Source of the DNA: Torymus aiolomorphi
Taxonomy: Eukaryota; Arthropoda; Insecta; Hymenoptera; Torymidae
Assembly: GCA_036365515.1 (NCBI GenBank)
Contig: CM070875.1
Coordinates: forward strand, 93,540,628-93,604,627
Reading direction: 5' to 3'
Length of the DNA: 64,000 nt
The notes below the pieces were generated by a model, which was given only the letters and a program-made list of their open reading frames with translations, was not told where the DNA came from and made no database searches. The position numbers were made by a program, and so were the translations under genes. This document shows positions 8,001 through 23,500 of this stretch, in pieces; position 1 is the first letter of the stretch, and each line of letters opens with the position of its first letter.

Positions 8001-10647
8001 TTGCTTATTGTAGCACTTTTATGTAATTTTCTAACCTGCGTTGACATCGTTTCCCCCGGCTACTTGAGTTTAGAAATTATTTAAATCATTGTTTTACTTA
8101 TCGTAGCATTTCTATGTTATTCCCTAATATGCGTGGACCTTGTTTCCCCTCGGCTACTTTGGTTTAAAAATTATTTAAATAAATGTTTTGCTTATTGTAG
8201 CACTATTATGTAATTTTCTAATATGCGTTGACATCGTTTTTCCCGGCTACTCGAGTTTAGAAATTATTTAAATAATTGCTTTGTTTTTTGTCGCTCTTTT
8301 ATTTAAGTTCTTATTATGCGTGGACCTTGTTTCCCCCGGCTACTTTGGTTTAAAAATTATTTAAATAATTGTTTTGCTTATCGTAGCACTTCTATGTTAT
8401 GCCCTAATGCGTGGACCTTGTATCCCCCGGCTGCTTTGGTTTAAAAATTATTTAAATAATTGTTTTGCTTATTGTCGCTCTTTTATTGAATTTCCTAATA
8501 TGCGTGGACCTTGTTTCCCCCGGCTACTTTGGTTTAAAAATTATTTAAATAATTGTTTTGCTTATCGTAGCTCTTCTACGTTATTCCCTAATATGAGTGG
8601 ACCTTGGATCCCCCGGCTACTTTGGTTTAAAAATTGTTGAAATAATTGTTTTGCTTATTGTAGCACTTTTATGTAATTTTCTAATATGCGTTGACATCGT
8701 GTCCCCCGGCTACTCGAGTTTAGAAATTATTTAAATAATTGTTTTGCTTGTTGTTGCTCTTTTATTTAATTTCCTAATATGCGTGGACTTTGGTTATTTA
8801 AATCATTGTTTTGCTTATCGTAGCATTTCGATCTTATACCCTAATGCGTGGACCTTGTTTCCCCCCGCTGCTTTGGTTTAAAAATTATTTATATAATTGA
8901 TTTGCTCATTGTCGCTCTTTCATCGTTTTCCCCGGCTACTCGAGTTTAGAAATTATTTAAATAATTGTTTTGTTTATTGTCGCTCTTTTATTTAATTTCT
9001 TATTATGCGTGGACCTTATTTCCCCCAGCTACTTTGGTTTAAAAATTATTTAAATCATTGCTTTGCTTATTGTAGCACTTTTATGTAATTTTCTAATATG
9101 CGTTGACATCGTCACCCCCGGCTACACGAGTTTAGAAATTATCTAAATAATTGTTTTGCTTATTGTCGCTCTTGTATTTAATTTCCTAATATGCGTCGAC
9201 CTCGTTTTCCCCGGCTAGTTTGGTATAAAAATTATTTAAATAATTGATTTGCTTATTGTCGCACTTTTACGTAATTTCCTAATATGTGTGGACCTTCTTT
9301 CCCCCGGCTACGTTGATTTAAAAATTATTTCAATAATTGTTTTGCTTATGGTAGCACTTTATGTAATTTCCTAATATGCATGGATCTTGGTTCCCCCGGC
9401 TACTTTGGTTTAAAAATTATTTAAACAATTGTTTGTCTTATTGTCGCTCTTGTATTTAATTTCCTAATATGCGTGGACCTCGTTTTCCCGGGCTACTTTG
9501 GTTTAACAATTATTTAAATAATTGTTTGGCTTATTGTAGCACTTTTATGTAATTTTCTAATATGCGTTGACATCGTTTGCTCCGGCTACTGGACTTTAGA
9601 AATTATTTAAATAATTTTTTTGCTTATCATAGCTCTTCTACATTATTCCCTAATATGCGTGGACCTAGGTTCCCCCTGCTACTTTGGTTTAAAAATTATT
9701 TAAATAATTGTTTTGCCTTTTGTTGCACATTTAGGTCATTTCCTAATATGTGTGGACCTCGTTTCCCCCTGCTACTTTGGTTTAAAAATTATTTAAATAA
9801 TTATTTGCTTATTGTACCACTTTTATGTAATTTTCTAATATGCCTTGACATTGGTTCCCCCCGCGAGTTGAGTTTAGAAATTATTTAAATCATGTTTTGC
9901 TTATCGTAGCACTTCTATGTTATTCCCTAATATGCGTGGACCTTGTTTCCCCCGGCTACTTTGGTTTAAAAATTATTTAAATAATTGTTTTGCTTATTGT
10001 CGCTCTTCTACGTAATTCCCTAATATGTGTTGACCTTGCTTCCCCCGTCTACTTTGGTTTAAAAATTATTTAAATCATTGTTTTGCTTATACTAGCAATT
10101 CTATTTTATTCCCTAATATGCGTGGACCTTGTTTCTCCCGGCTACTTTGGTTTAAAAATTATTTAAATAATTGTTTTGCTTATTGTAGCACTTTTATGTA
10201 ATTTTCTAATATGCGTTGACATAGTTTCCCCCGGGAGCTTGAGTTTAGAAATTATTTAAATCATTGTTTTGCTTATCGTAGCATTTCTATGTTATACCCT
10301 AATGCGTGGACCTTGTTTCCCCAACTGCTTTGGTTTAAAAATTATTTAAATCATTGTTTTGCTTATACTAGCAGTTCTATTTTATTCCCTAATATGCGTG
10401 GACCTTGTTTCCCCCGGCTAAATCGGTTTAAAAATTATTTAAATAATTGTTTTGCTTATTGTAGCACTTTTATGTAATTTTCTAATATGCGTTGACATCG
10501 TTTCCCCCGGCTACACGAGTTTAGAAATTATTTAAATAATTGTTTTGCTTGTTGTCGCTCTTTTATTTAATTTCCTAATATGCGTGGACTTTGGTTCCCC
10601 CGGCTACTTTGGTTTAAAAATTATTGAAATAATTGTTTTGCTTATTG

Positions 10648-13600
10648 CCGCTCTTGTATTTAATTTCGTAATATGCGTGTACCTCGTTTTCCCCGGCTAC
10701 TTTTGTTTAAAAATTATTGAAATAATTGTTTTGCTTATTGTAGCACTTTTATGTAATTTTCTAACCTGCGTTGACATCGTTTCCCCCGGCTACTTGAGTT
10801 TAGAAATTATTTAAATCATTATTTTGCTTATCGTAGCATTTCTATGTTATTCCCTAATATGCGTGGACCTTGTTTCCCCTCGGCTACTTTGGTTTAAAAA
10901 TTATTTAAATAAATGTTTTGCTTATTGTAGCACTATTATGTAATTTTGTAATATGCGTTGACATCGTTTTTCCCGGCTACTCGAGTTTAGAAATTATTTA
11001 AATAATGGCTTTGTTTATTGTCGCTCTTTTATTTAATTTCTTATTATGCGTGGACCTTGTTTCCCCCGGCTACTTTGGTTTAAAAATTATTTAAATAATT
11101 GTTTTGCTTATCGTAGCACTTCTATGTTATTCCCTAATGCGTGGACCTTGTTTCCCCCGGCTGCTTTGGTTTAAAAATTATTTAAATAATTGTTTTGCTT
11201 ATTGTCGCTCTTTTATTTAATTTCCTAATATGCGTGGACCTTGTTTCCCCCGGCTACTTTGGTTTAAAAATTATCTAAATAATTGTTTTGCTTATCGTAG
11301 CTCTTCTACGTTATTCCCTAATATGCGTGGACCTTGGTTCCCCCGGCTACTTTGGTTTAAAAATTGTTGAAATAATTGTTTTGCTTATCGTAGCACTTCT
11401 ATGTTATTCCCTAATGCGTGGACCTTGTTTCCCCCGGCTGCTTTGGTTTAAAAATTATTTAAATAATTGTTTTGCTTATTGTCGCTCTTTTATTTAATTT
11501 CCTAATATGCGTGGACCTCGTTTTCCCCGGCTACTTTTGTTTAAAAATTATTGAAATAATTGTTTTGCTTATTGTAGCACTTTTATGTAATTTTCTAACC
11601 TGCGTTGACATCGTTTCCCCCGGCTACTTGAGTTTAGAAATTATTTAAATCATTGTTTTGCTTATCGTAGCATTTCTATGTTATTCCCTAATATGCGTCG
11701 ACCTTGTTTCCCCTCGGCTACTGTGGTTTAAAAATTATTTAAATAATTGTTTTGCTTATTGTAGCACTATTATGTAATTTTCGAATATGCGTTGACATCG
11801 TTTTTCCCGGCTAGTCGAGTTTAGAAATTATTTAAATAATTGTTTTGTTTATTGTCGCTCTTTTATTTAATTTTCTAACCTGCGTGGACCTTGTTTCCCC
11901 CGGCTACTTTGGTTTAAAAATTGTTAAAATAATTGTTTTGCTTATTGTAGCACTTTTATGTAATTTTCTAATATGCGTTGTCATCGTTTCCCCCGGCTAC
12001 TCGAGTTTAGAAATTATTTAAATAATTGTTTTGCTTGTTGTTGCTATTTTATTTAATTTCCTAATATGCGTGGACTTTGGTTATTTAAATTATTGTTTTG
12101 CTTATCGTAGCATTTCGATGTTATACCCTAATGCGTGGACCTTGTTTCCCCCCGCTGCATTGGTTTAAAAATTATTTATATATTTGATTTGCTCATTGTC
12201 GCTCTTTCATCGTTTTCCCCGGCTACTCGAGTTTAGAAATTATTTAAATAATTGTTTTGTTTATTGTCGCTCTTTTATTTAATTTCTTATTATGCGTGGA
12301 CCTTATTTCCCCCGGCTACTTTGGTTTGAAAATTATTTAAATAATTATTTTGCTTATCGTAGCTCTTTTATGTAATTTTGTAATATTCGTTGAGACCGTT
12401 TCTTCCGGCTACTCGAGTTGAGAAATTATTTAAATCATTGCTTTGCTTATCGTAGCTCTTCTGCGTTATTCCCTAATATGCGTGGACCTTGGTTCCCCCG
12501 GCTACTTTGGTTTAAAAATTGTTGAAATAATTGTTTTGCTTATTGTAGCACTTTTATGTAATTTTGTAATATTCGTTGAGACCGTTTCCTCCGGCTACTC
12601 GAGTTGAGAAATTATTTAAATCATTGCTTTGCTTATCGTAGCTCTTCTGCGTTATTCCCTATTATGCGTGTACCTTGGTTCCCCCGGCTTCCTTTATTTA
12701 AAAATTATTTAAATAATTGTTTTGCTTATTGTCGCTCTTGTATTTAATTTCCTAATATGCGTGGACCTCGTTTTCCCCGGCTAGTTTGGTTTAAAAATTA
12801 TTTAAATAATTGATTTGCTTATTGTCGCACTTTTAACGTAATTTCCTAATATGTGTGGACCTTCTTTCCCCCGGCTTCGTTGGTTTAAAAATTATTTAAA
12901 TAATTGTTTTGCTTATTGTAGCACTTTTATGTAATTTCCTAATATGCATGGATCTTGGTCCCCCGGCTACTTTGGTTTAAAAATTATTTAAACAATTGTT
13001 TTGCTTATTGTCGCTCTGGTATTTAATTTCCCAATATGCGTGGACCTTGTTTCCCCCGGCTACGTTGGCTTAAATATTATTCAAATAATGGATTTGCATA
13101 TTGTAGCACTTTTATGCAATTTTCTAACATGCGCTGACATCGGTTCCACCGGCCACTTGAGTTTAGAAGTTATTTAAATTATAGTTTTGCTTATCGCAGC
13201 ACTTTTATGTTATTCCCTAATATGCGTGGACATTGTTTCCCCCGGCTACTTTGGTTTAAAAATTGTTGAAATAATTGTTTTGCTTATTGTAGCACTTTTA
13301 TGTAATTTTCTAATATTCGTTGACACCGTTTCCTCCGGCTACTTGAGTTGAGAAATTATTTAAATCATTGCTTTGCTTATCGTAGCTCTTCTACGTTATT
13401 CCCTAATATGCGTGGACCTTGCTTCCCGGCGCTACTTTGGTTTAAAAATTATTTAAATAATTGTTTTGCTTATTGTAGCAGTTTTATGTAATTTCGTAAT
13501 ATGCGTTGACATCGTTTCTCCCGGATACTCGAGTTTAGAAATTATTTAAATAATTGTTTTGCTTGTTGTCGTTCCTTTATTTAATTTTCTAATATGCGTG

Positions 13601-13925
13601 GACCTTGGTTCCCCCGGCTACTTTGGTTTAAAAATTATTAGATAATTGTTTTGCTTATTGTCGCTCTTTGTTTTAATTTCCTAATATGTGTTGACCTTGT
13701 TTGCCCCGGCTACTTTGGTTTAAAAATTATTTAAATCATTGTTTTGCCTATCGTAGCACTTCTATGTTATTCCCTAATATGCGTGGACCTTGTTTCCCCC
13801 GGCTACTTTGTTTTAAACATTGTTGAAATAATGGATTTGCTCATTGTAGCACTTTTATGGAATTTCCTAATATGCGTTGACATCGTTTCCCCCGGCTACT
13901 CGAGTTTAGAAATTATTTAAATAAT
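10648..13925. repeat. 3.3-kb satellite block, near-identical to 29331-32605
   Basis: The block matches the one 18,683 bp downstream with few changes. It starts at CCGCTCTTGTATTTAATTTCG and diverges at about 13,925. Rearranged partial copies start near 15,120 and near 21,085. A truncated monomer joining GACTTTGG directly to TTATTTAAAT marks these copies (near 12,070, 15,925, 21,440 and 30,760). Confidence 0.8.
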
Positions 13926-16900
13926 TGTTTTGCTTATTGTCGCTCTTGTATTTAATTTCCTAATATGCGTCGACCTCGTTTTCCCCGGCTAGTTTGGTAT
14001 AAAAATTATTTAAATAATTGATTTGCTTATTGTCGCACTTTTACGTAATTTCCTAATATGTGTGGACCTTCTTTCCCCCGGCTACGTTGATTTAAAAATT
14101 ATTTCAATAATTGTTTTGCTTATGGTAGCACTTTATGTAATTTCCTAATATGCATGGATCTTGGTTCCCCCGGCTACTTTGGTTTAAAAATTATTTAAAC
14201 AATTGTTTGGCTTATTGTCGCTCTTGTATTTAATTTCCTAATATGCGTGGACCTCGTTTTCCCGGGCTACTTTGGTTTAACAATTATTTAAATAATTGTT
14301 TGGCTTATTGTAGCACTTTTATGTAATTTTCTAATATGCGTTGACATCGTTTGCTCCGGCTACTGGACTTTAGAAATTATTTAAATAATTTTTTTGCTTA
14401 TCATAGCTCTTCTACGTTATTCCCTAATATGCGTGGACCTTGGTTCCCCCTGCTACTTTGGTTTAAATATTATTTAAATAATTGTTTTGCCTTTTGTTGC
14501 ACTTTTAGGTCATTTCCTAATATGTGTGGACCTCGTTTCCCCCTGCTACTTTGGTTTAAAAATTATTTAATAATTTTTTGCTTATTGTACCACTTTTATG
14601 TAATTTTCTAATATGCCTTGACATTCGTTCCCCCCGCGAGTTGAGTTTAGAAATTATTTAAATCATGTTTTGCTTATCGTAGTACTTCTATGTTATTCCC
14701 TAATATGCGTGGACCTTGTTTCCCCCGGCTACTTTGGTTTAAAAATTGTTGAAATAATTGTTTTGCTTATTGTAGCACTTTTATGTAATTTTCTAATATT
14801 CGTTGACACTGTTTCCTCCGGCTACTTGAGTTGAGAAATCATTTAAATCATTGCTTTGCTTATCGTAGCTCTTCTACGTTATTCCCTAATATGCGTGGAC
14901 CTTGCTTCCCGGCGCTACTTTGGTTTAAAAATTATTTAAATAATTGTTTTGCTTATTGTAGCAGTTTTATGTAATTTCGTAATATGCGTTGACATCGTTT
15001 CTCCCGGATACTCGAGTTTAGAAATTATTTAAATAATTGTTTTGCTTGTTGTCGTTCCTTTATTTAATTTTCTAATATGCGTGGACCTTGGTTCCCCCGG
15101 CTACTTTGGTTTAAAAATTATTTAAATAATTGTTTTGCTTATCGTAGCTCTTCTACGTTATTCCCTAATATGCGTGGACCTTGGTTCCCCCGGCTACTTT
15201 GGTTTAAAAATTGTTGAAATAATTGTTTTGCTTATCGTAGCACTTCTATGTTATTCCCTAATGCGTGGACCTTGTTTCCCCCGGCTGCTTTGGTTTAAAA
15301 ATTATTTAAATAATTGTTTTGCTTATTGTCGCTCTTTTATTTAATTTCCTAATATGCGTGGACCTCGTTTTCCCCGGCTACTTTTGTTTAAAAATTATTG
15401 AAATAATTGTTTTGCTTATTGTAGCACTTTTATGTAATTTTCTAACCTGCGTTGACATCGTTTCCCCCGGCTACTTGAGTTTAGAAATTATTTAAATCAT
15501 TGTTTTGCTTATCGTAGCATTTCTATGTTATTCCCTAATATGCGTCGACCTTGTTTCCCCTCGGCTACTGTGGTTTAAAAATTATTTAAATAATTGTTTT
15601 GCTTATTGTAGCACTATTATGTAATTTTCGAATATGCGTTGACATCGTTTTTCCCGGCTAGTCGAGTTTAGAAATTATTTAAATAATTGTTTTGTTTATT
15701 GTCGCTCTTTTATTTAATTTTCTAACCTGCGTGGACCTTGTTTCCCCCGGCTACTTTGGTTTAAAAATTGTTAAAATAATTGTTTTGCTTATTGTAGCAC
15801 TTTTATGTAATTTTCTAATATGCGTTGTCATCGTTTCCCCCGGCTACTCGAGTTTAGAAATTATTTAAATAATTGTTTTGCTTGTTGTCGCTATTTTATT
15901 TAATTTCCTAATATGCGTGGACTTTGGTTATTTAAATCATTGTTTTGCTTATCGTAGCATTTCGATGTTATACCCTAATGCGTGGACCTTGTTTCCCCCC
16001 GCTGCATTGGTTTAAAAATTATTTATATAATTGATTTGCTCATTGTCGCTCTTTCATCGTTTTCCCCGGCTACTCGAGTTTAGAAATTATTTAAATAATT
16101 GTTTTGTTTATTGTCGCTCTTTTATTTAATTTCTTATTATGCGTGGACCTTATTTCCCCCGGCTACTTTGGTTTGAAAATTATTTAAATAATTATTTTGC
16201 TTATCGTAGCTCTTTTATGTAATTTTGTTATATTCGTTGAGACCGTTTCTTCCGGCTACTCGAGTTGAGAAATTATTTAAATCATTGCTTTGCTTATCGT
16301 AGCTCTTCTGCGTTATTCCCTAATATGCGTGGACCTTGGTTCCCCCGGCTACTTTGGTTTAAAAATTGTTGAAATAATTGTTTTGCTTATTGTCGCACTT
16401 TTAACGTAATTTCCTAATATGTGTGGACCTTCTTTCCCCCGGCTTCGTTGGTTTAAAAATTATTTAAATAATTGTTTTGCTTATTGTAGCACTTTTATGT
16501 AATTTCCTAATATGCATGGATCTTGGTCCCCCGGCTACTTTGGTTTAAAAATTATTTAAACAATTGTTTTGCTTATTGTCGCTCTGGTATTTAATTTCCC
16601 AATATGCGTGGACCTTGTTTCCCCCGGCTACGTTGGCTTAAATATTATTCAAATAATGGATTTGCATATTGTAGCACTTTTATGCAATTTTCTAACATGC
16701 GCTGACATCGGTTCCACCGGCCACTTGAGTTTAGAAATTATTTAAATTATAGTTTTGCTTATCGCAGCACTTTTATGTTATTCCCTAATATGCGTGGACA
16801 TTGTTTCCCCCGGCTACTTTGGTTTAAAAATTGTTGAAATAATTGTTTTGCTTATTGTAGCACTTTTATGTAATTTTCTAATATTCGTTGACACCGTTTC

Positions 16901-18476
16901 CTCCGGCTACTTGAGTTGAGAAATTATTTAAATCATTGCTTTGCTTATCGTAGCTCTTCTACGTTATTCCCTAATATGCGTGGACCTTACTTCCCGGCGC
17001 TACTTTGGTTTAAAAATTATTTAAATAATTGTTTTGCTTATTGTAGCAGTTTTATGTAATTTCGTAATATGCGTTGACATCGTTTCTCCCGGATACTCGA
17101 GTTTAGAAATTATTTAAATAATTGTTTTGCTTGTTGTCGTTCCTTTATTTAATTTTCTAATATGCGTGGACCTTGGTTCCCCCGGCTACTTTGGTTTAAA
17201 AATTATTAGATAATTGTTTTGCTTATTGTCGCTCTTTGTTTTAATTTCCTAATATGTGTTGACCTTGTTTGCCCCGGCTACTTTGGTTTAAAAATTATTT
17301 AAATCATTGTTTTGCCTATCGTAGCACTTCTATGTTATTCCCTAATATGCGTGGACCTTGTTTCCCCCGGCTACTTTGTTTTAAACATTGTTGAAATAAT
17401 GGATTTGCTCATTGTAGCACTTTTATGGAATTTCCTAATATGCGTTGACATCGTTTCCCCCGGCTACTCGAGTTTAGAAATTATTTAAATAATTGATTTG
17501 CTTGTTGTCGCTCTATTATTTAATTTGCTAATATGCGTGGACCTTGGTTCCCCCGGCTACTTTGGTTTAAAAATTATTTTAATAATTGTTTTGCTTATTG
17601 TAGCAATTTATGTAATTTTCTAACCTGCGTTGACATCGTTTCGCCCGGCTACTTGAGTTTAGAAATTATTTAAATCATTGTTTTGCTTATCGTAGCATTT
17701 CTATGTTATTCCCTAATATACTTGGACCTTGTTCCCCTCGGCTATTTTGGTTTAAAAATTATTTAAATAATTGATTTTGCTTATTGTAGCACTATTATGT
17801 AATTTTCTAATATGCGTTGACATCATTTTCCCCGGCTGCTCGAGTTTAGAAATTATTTAAATAATTGTTTTGTTTATTGTCGCCCTTTTATTTAATTTCT
17901 TATTATGCGTGGACCTTATTTCCCCCGGCTACTTTGGTTTAAAAATTATTTAAATCATTGCTTTGCTTATTGTAGCACTTCTATGTAATTTTCTAATATG
18001 CGTTGACATCGTTACCCCCGGCTACACGAGATTAGAAATTATTTAAATAATTGTTTTGCTTATTGTCGCTCTTGTATTTAATTTCCTAATATGCGTCGAC
18101 CTCGTTTTCCCCGGCTAGTTTGGTATAAAAATTATTTAAATAATTGATTTGCTTATTGTCGCACTTTTACGTAATTTCCTAATATGTGTGGACCTTCTTT
18201 CCCCCGGCTACGTTGATTTAATAATTATTTCAATAATTGTTTTGCTTATGGTAGCACTTTATGTAATTTCCTAATATGCATGGATCTTGGTTCCCCCGGC
18301 TACTTTGGTTTAAAAATTATTTAAACAATTGTTTGGCTTATTGTCGCTCTTGTATTTAATTTCCTAATATGCGTGGACCTCGTTTTCCCGGGCTACTTTG
18401 GTTTAACAATTATTTAAATAATTGTTTGGCTTATTGTAGCACTTTTATGTAATTTTCTAATATGCGTTGACATCGT

Positions 18477-20517
18477 TTGCTCCGGCTACTGGACTTTAGA
18501 AATTATTTAAATAATTTTTTTGCTTATCATAGCTCTTCTACGTTATTCCCTAATATGCGTGGACCTTGGTTCCCCCTGCTACTTTGGTTTAAATATTATT
18601 TAAATAATTGTTTTGCCTTTTGTTGCACTTTTAGGTCATTTCCTAATATGTGTGGACCTCGTTTCCCCCTTACTTTGGTTTAAAAATTATTTAAATAATT
18701 TTTTGCTTATTGTACCACTTTTATGTAATTTTCTAATATGCCTTGACATTCGTTCCCCCCGCGAGTTGAGTTTAGAAATTATTTAAATCATGTTTTGCTT
18801 ATCGTAGTACTTCTATGTTATTCCCTAATATGCGTGGACCTTGTTTCCCCCGGCTACTTTGGTTTAAAAATTGTTGAAATAATTGTTTTGCTTATTGTAG
18901 CACTTTTATGTAATTTTCTAATATTCGTTGACACTGTTTCCTCCGGCTACTTGAGTTGAGAAATCATTTAAATCATTGCTTTGCTTATCGTAGCTCTTCT
19001 ACGTTATTCCCTAATATGCGTGGACCTTGCTTCCCGGCGCTACTTTGGTTTAAAAATTATTTAAATAATTGTTTTGCTTATTGTAGCAGTTTTATGTAAT
19101 TTCGTAATATGCGTTGACATCGTTTCTCCCGGATACTCGAGTTTAGAAATTATTTAAATAATTGTTTTGCTTGTTGTCGTTCCTTTATTTAATTTTCTAA
19201 TATGCGTGGACCTTGGTTCCCCCGGCTACTTTGGTTTAAAAATTATTAGATAATTGTTTTGCTTATTGTCGCTCTTTGTTTTAATTTCCTAATATGTGTT
19301 GACCTTGTTTGCCCCGGCTACTTTGGTTTAAAAATTATTTAAATCATTGTTTTGCCTATCGTAGCACTTCTATGTTATTCCCTAATATGCGTGGACCTTG
19401 TTTCCCCCGGCTACTTTGTTTTAAACATTGTTGAAATAATGGATTTGCTCATTGTAGCACTTTTATGGAATTTCCTAATATGCGTTGACATCGTTTCCCC
19501 CGGCTACTCGAGTTTAGAAATTATTTAAATAATTGATTTGCTTGTTGTCGCTCTATTATTTAATTTGCTAATATGCGTGGACCTTGGTTCCCCCGGCTAC
19601 TTTGGTTTAAAAATTATTTTAATAATTGTTTTGCTTATTGTAGCACTTTTATGTAATTTTCTAACCTGCGTTGACATCGTTTCGCCCGGCTACTTGAGTT
19701 TAGAAATTATTTAAATCATTGTTTTGCTTATCGTAGCATTTCTATGTTATTCCCTAATATACTTGGACCTTGTTCCCCTCGGCTATTTTGGTTTAAAAAT
19801 TATTTAAATAATTGATTTTGCTTATTGTAGCACTATTATGTAATTTTCTAATATGCGTTGACATCATTTTCCCCGGCTGCTCGAGTTTAGAAATTATTTA
19901 AATAATTGTTTTGTTTATTGTCGCTCTTTTATTTAATTTCTTATTATGCGTGGACTTTATTTCCCCCTGCTACTTTGGTTTAAAAATTATTTAAATCATT
20001 GCTTTGCTTATTGTAGCACTTCTATGTAATTTTCTAATATGCGTTGACATCGTTACCCCCGGCTACACGAGATTAGAAATTATTTAAATAATTGTTTTGC
20101 TTATTGTCGCTCTTGTATTTAATTTCCTAATATGCGTCGACCTCGTTTTCCCCGGCTAGTTTGGTATAAAAATTATTTAAATAATTGATTTGCTTATTGT
20201 CGCACTTTTACGTAATTTCCTAACATGTGTGGACCTTCTTTGCCCCGGCTACGTTGATTTAAAAATTATTTCAATAATTGTTTTGCTTATGGTAGCACTT
20301 TATGTAATTTCCTAATATGCATGGATCTTGGTTCCCCCGGCTACTTTGGTTTAAAAATTATTTAAACAATTGTTTGGCTTATTGTCGCTCTTGTATTTAA
20401 TTTCCTAATATGCGTGGACCTCGTTTTCCCGGGCTACTTTGGTTTAACAATTATTTAAATAATTGTTTGGCTTATTGTAGCACTTTTATGTAATTTTCTA
20501 ATATGCGTTGACATCGT
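18477..20517. repeat. Higher-order repeat unit, 2041 bp (~22 monomers)
   Basis: One full period between two copies of the TTGCTCCGGCTACTGG marker. Nearly the same period recurs at 23062-25100 (2039 bp) and 26866-28907 (2042 bp). The matching monomers in successive units are almost identical, whereas neighbouring monomers within a unit differ clearly. This is the signature of a higher-order repeat. Confidence 0.85.
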
Positions 20518-23500
20518 TTGCTCCGGCTACTGGACTTTAGAAATTATTTAAATAATTTTTTTGCTTATCATAGCTCTTCTACGTTATTCCCTAATATGCG
20601 TGGACCTTGGTTCCCCCTGCTCCTTGGTTTAAATATTATTTAAATAATTGTTTTGCCTTTTGTTGCACTTTTAGGTCATTTCCTAATATGTGTGGACCTC
20701 GTTTCCCCCTGCTACTTTGGTTTAAAAATTATTTAAATAATTTTTTGCTTATTGTACCACTTTTATGTAATTTTCTAATATGCCTTGACATTCGTTCCCC
20801 CCGCGAGTTGAGTTTAGAAATTATTTAAATCATGTTTTGCTTATCGTAGTACTTCTATGTTATTCCCTAATATGCGTGGACCTTGTTTCCCCCGGCTACT
20901 TTGGTTTAAAAATTGTTGAAATAATTGTTTTGCTTATTGTAGCACTTTTATGTAATTTTCTAATATTCGTTGACACTGTTTCCTCCGGCTACTTGAGTTG
21001 AGAAATCATTTAAATCATTGCTTTGCTTATCGTAGCTCTTCTACGTTATTCCCTAATATGCGTGGACCTTGCTTCCCGGCGCTACTGTGGTTTAAAAATT
21101 ATTTAAATAATTGTTTTGCTTATTGTAGCACTATTATGTAATTTTCGAATATGCGTTGACATCGTTTTTCCCGGCTAGTCGAGTTTAGAAATTATTTAAA
21201 TAATTGTTTTGTTTATTGTCGCTCTTTTATTTAATTTTCTAACCTGCGTGGACCTTGTTTCCCCCGGCTACTTTGGTTTAAAAATTGTTAAAATAATTGT
21301 TTTGCTTATTGTAGCACTTTTATGTAATTTTCTAATATGCGTTGTCATCGTTTCCCCCGGCTACTCGAGTTTAGAAATTATTTAAATAATTGTTTTGCTT
21401 GTTGTTGCTATTTTATTTAATTTCCTAATATGCGTGGACTTTGGTTATTTAAATTATTGTTTTGCTTATCGTAGCATTTCGATGTTATACCCTAATGCGT
21501 GGACCTTGTTTCCCCCCGCTGCATTGGTTTAAAAATTATTTATATATTTGATTTGCTCATTGTCGCTCTTTCATCGTTTTCCCCGGCTACTCGAGTTTAG
21601 AAATTATTTAAATAATTGTTTTGTTTATTGTCGCTCTTTTATTTAATTTCTTATTATGCGTGGACCTTATTTCCCCGGCTACTTTGGTTTGAAAATTATT
21701 TAAATAATTATTTTGCTTATCGTAGCTCTTTTATGTAATTTTGTAATATTCGTTGAGACCGTTTCTTCCGGCTACTCGAGTTGAGAAATTATTTAAATCA
21801 TTGCTTTGCTTATCGTAGCTCTTCTGCGTTATTCCCTAATATGCGTGGACCTTGGTTCCCCCGGCTACTTTGGTTTAAAAATTGTTGAAATAATTGTTTT
21901 GCTTATTGTAGCACTTTTATGTAATTTTGTAATATTCGTTGAGACCGTTTCCTCCGGCTACTCGAGTTGAGAAATTATTTAAATCATTGCTTTGCTTATC
22001 GTAGCTCTTCTGCGTTATTCCCTATTATGCGTGTACCTTGGTTCCCCGGCTTCCTTTATTTAAAAATTATTTAAATAATTGTTTTGCTTATTGTCGCTCT
22101 TGTATTTAATTTCCTAATATGCGTGGACCTCGTTTTCCCCGGCTAGTTTGGTTTAAAAATTATTTAAATAATTGATTTGCTTATTGTCGCACTTTTAACG
22201 TAATTTCCTAATATGTGTGGACCTTCTTTCCCCGGCTTCGTTGGTTTAAAAATTATTTAAATAATTGTTTTGCTTATTGTAGCACTTTTATGTAATTTCC
22301 TAATATGCATGGATCTTGGTCCCCCGGCTACTTTGGTTTAAAAATTATTTAAACAATTGTTTTGCTTATTGTCGCTCTGGTATTTAATTTCCCAATATGC
22401 GTGGACCTTGTTTCCCCCGGCTACGTTGGCTTAAATATTATTCAAATAATGGATTTGCATATTGTAGCACTTTTATGCAATTTTCTAACATGCGCTGACA
22501 TCGGTTCCACCGGCCACTTGAGTTTAGAAGTTATTTAAATTATAGTTTTGCTTATCGCAGCACTTTTATGTTATTCCCTAATATGCGTGGACATTGTTTC
22601 CCCCGGCTACTCGAGTTTAGAAATTATTTAAATAATTGTTTTGCTTATTGTCGCTCTTGTATTTAATTTCCTAATATGCGTCGACCTCGTTTTCCCCGGC
22701 TAGTTTGGTATAAAAATTATTTAAATAATTGATTTGCTTATTGTCGCACTTTTACGTAATTTCCTAATATGTGTGGACCTTCTTTCCCCCGGCTACGTTG
22801 ATTTAAAAATTATTTCAATAATTGTTTTGCTTATGGTAGCACTTTATGTAATTTCCTAATATGCATGGATCTTGGTTCCCCCGGCTACTTTGGTTTAAAA
22901 ATTATTTAAACAATTGTTTGGCTTATTGTCGCTCTTGTATTTAATTTCCTAATATGCGTGGACCTCGTTTTCCCGGGCTACTTTGGTTTAACAATTATTT
23001 AAATAATTGTTTGGCTTATTGTAGCACTTTTATGTAATTTTCTAATATGCGTTGACATCGTTTGCTCCGGCTACTGGACTTTAGAAATTATTTAAATAAT
23101 TTTTTTGCTTATCATAGCTCTTCTACGTTATTCCCTAATATGCGTGGACCTTGGTTCCCCCTGCTACTTTGGTTTAAATATTATTTAAATAATTGTTTTG
23201 CCTTTTGTTGCACTTTTAGGTCATTTCCTAATATGTGTGGACCTCGTTTCCCCCTGCTACTTTGGTTTAAAAATTATTTAATAATTTTTTGCTTATTGTA
23301 CCACTTTTATGTAATTTTCTAATATGCCTTGACATTCGTTCCCCCGCGAGTTGAGTTTAGAAATTATTTAAACATGTTTTGCTTATCGTAGTACTTCTAT
23401 GTTATTCCCTAATATGCGTGGACCTTGTTTCCCCGGCTACTTTGGTTTAAAAATTGTTGAAATAATTGTTTTGCTTATTGTAGCACTTTTATGTAATTTT

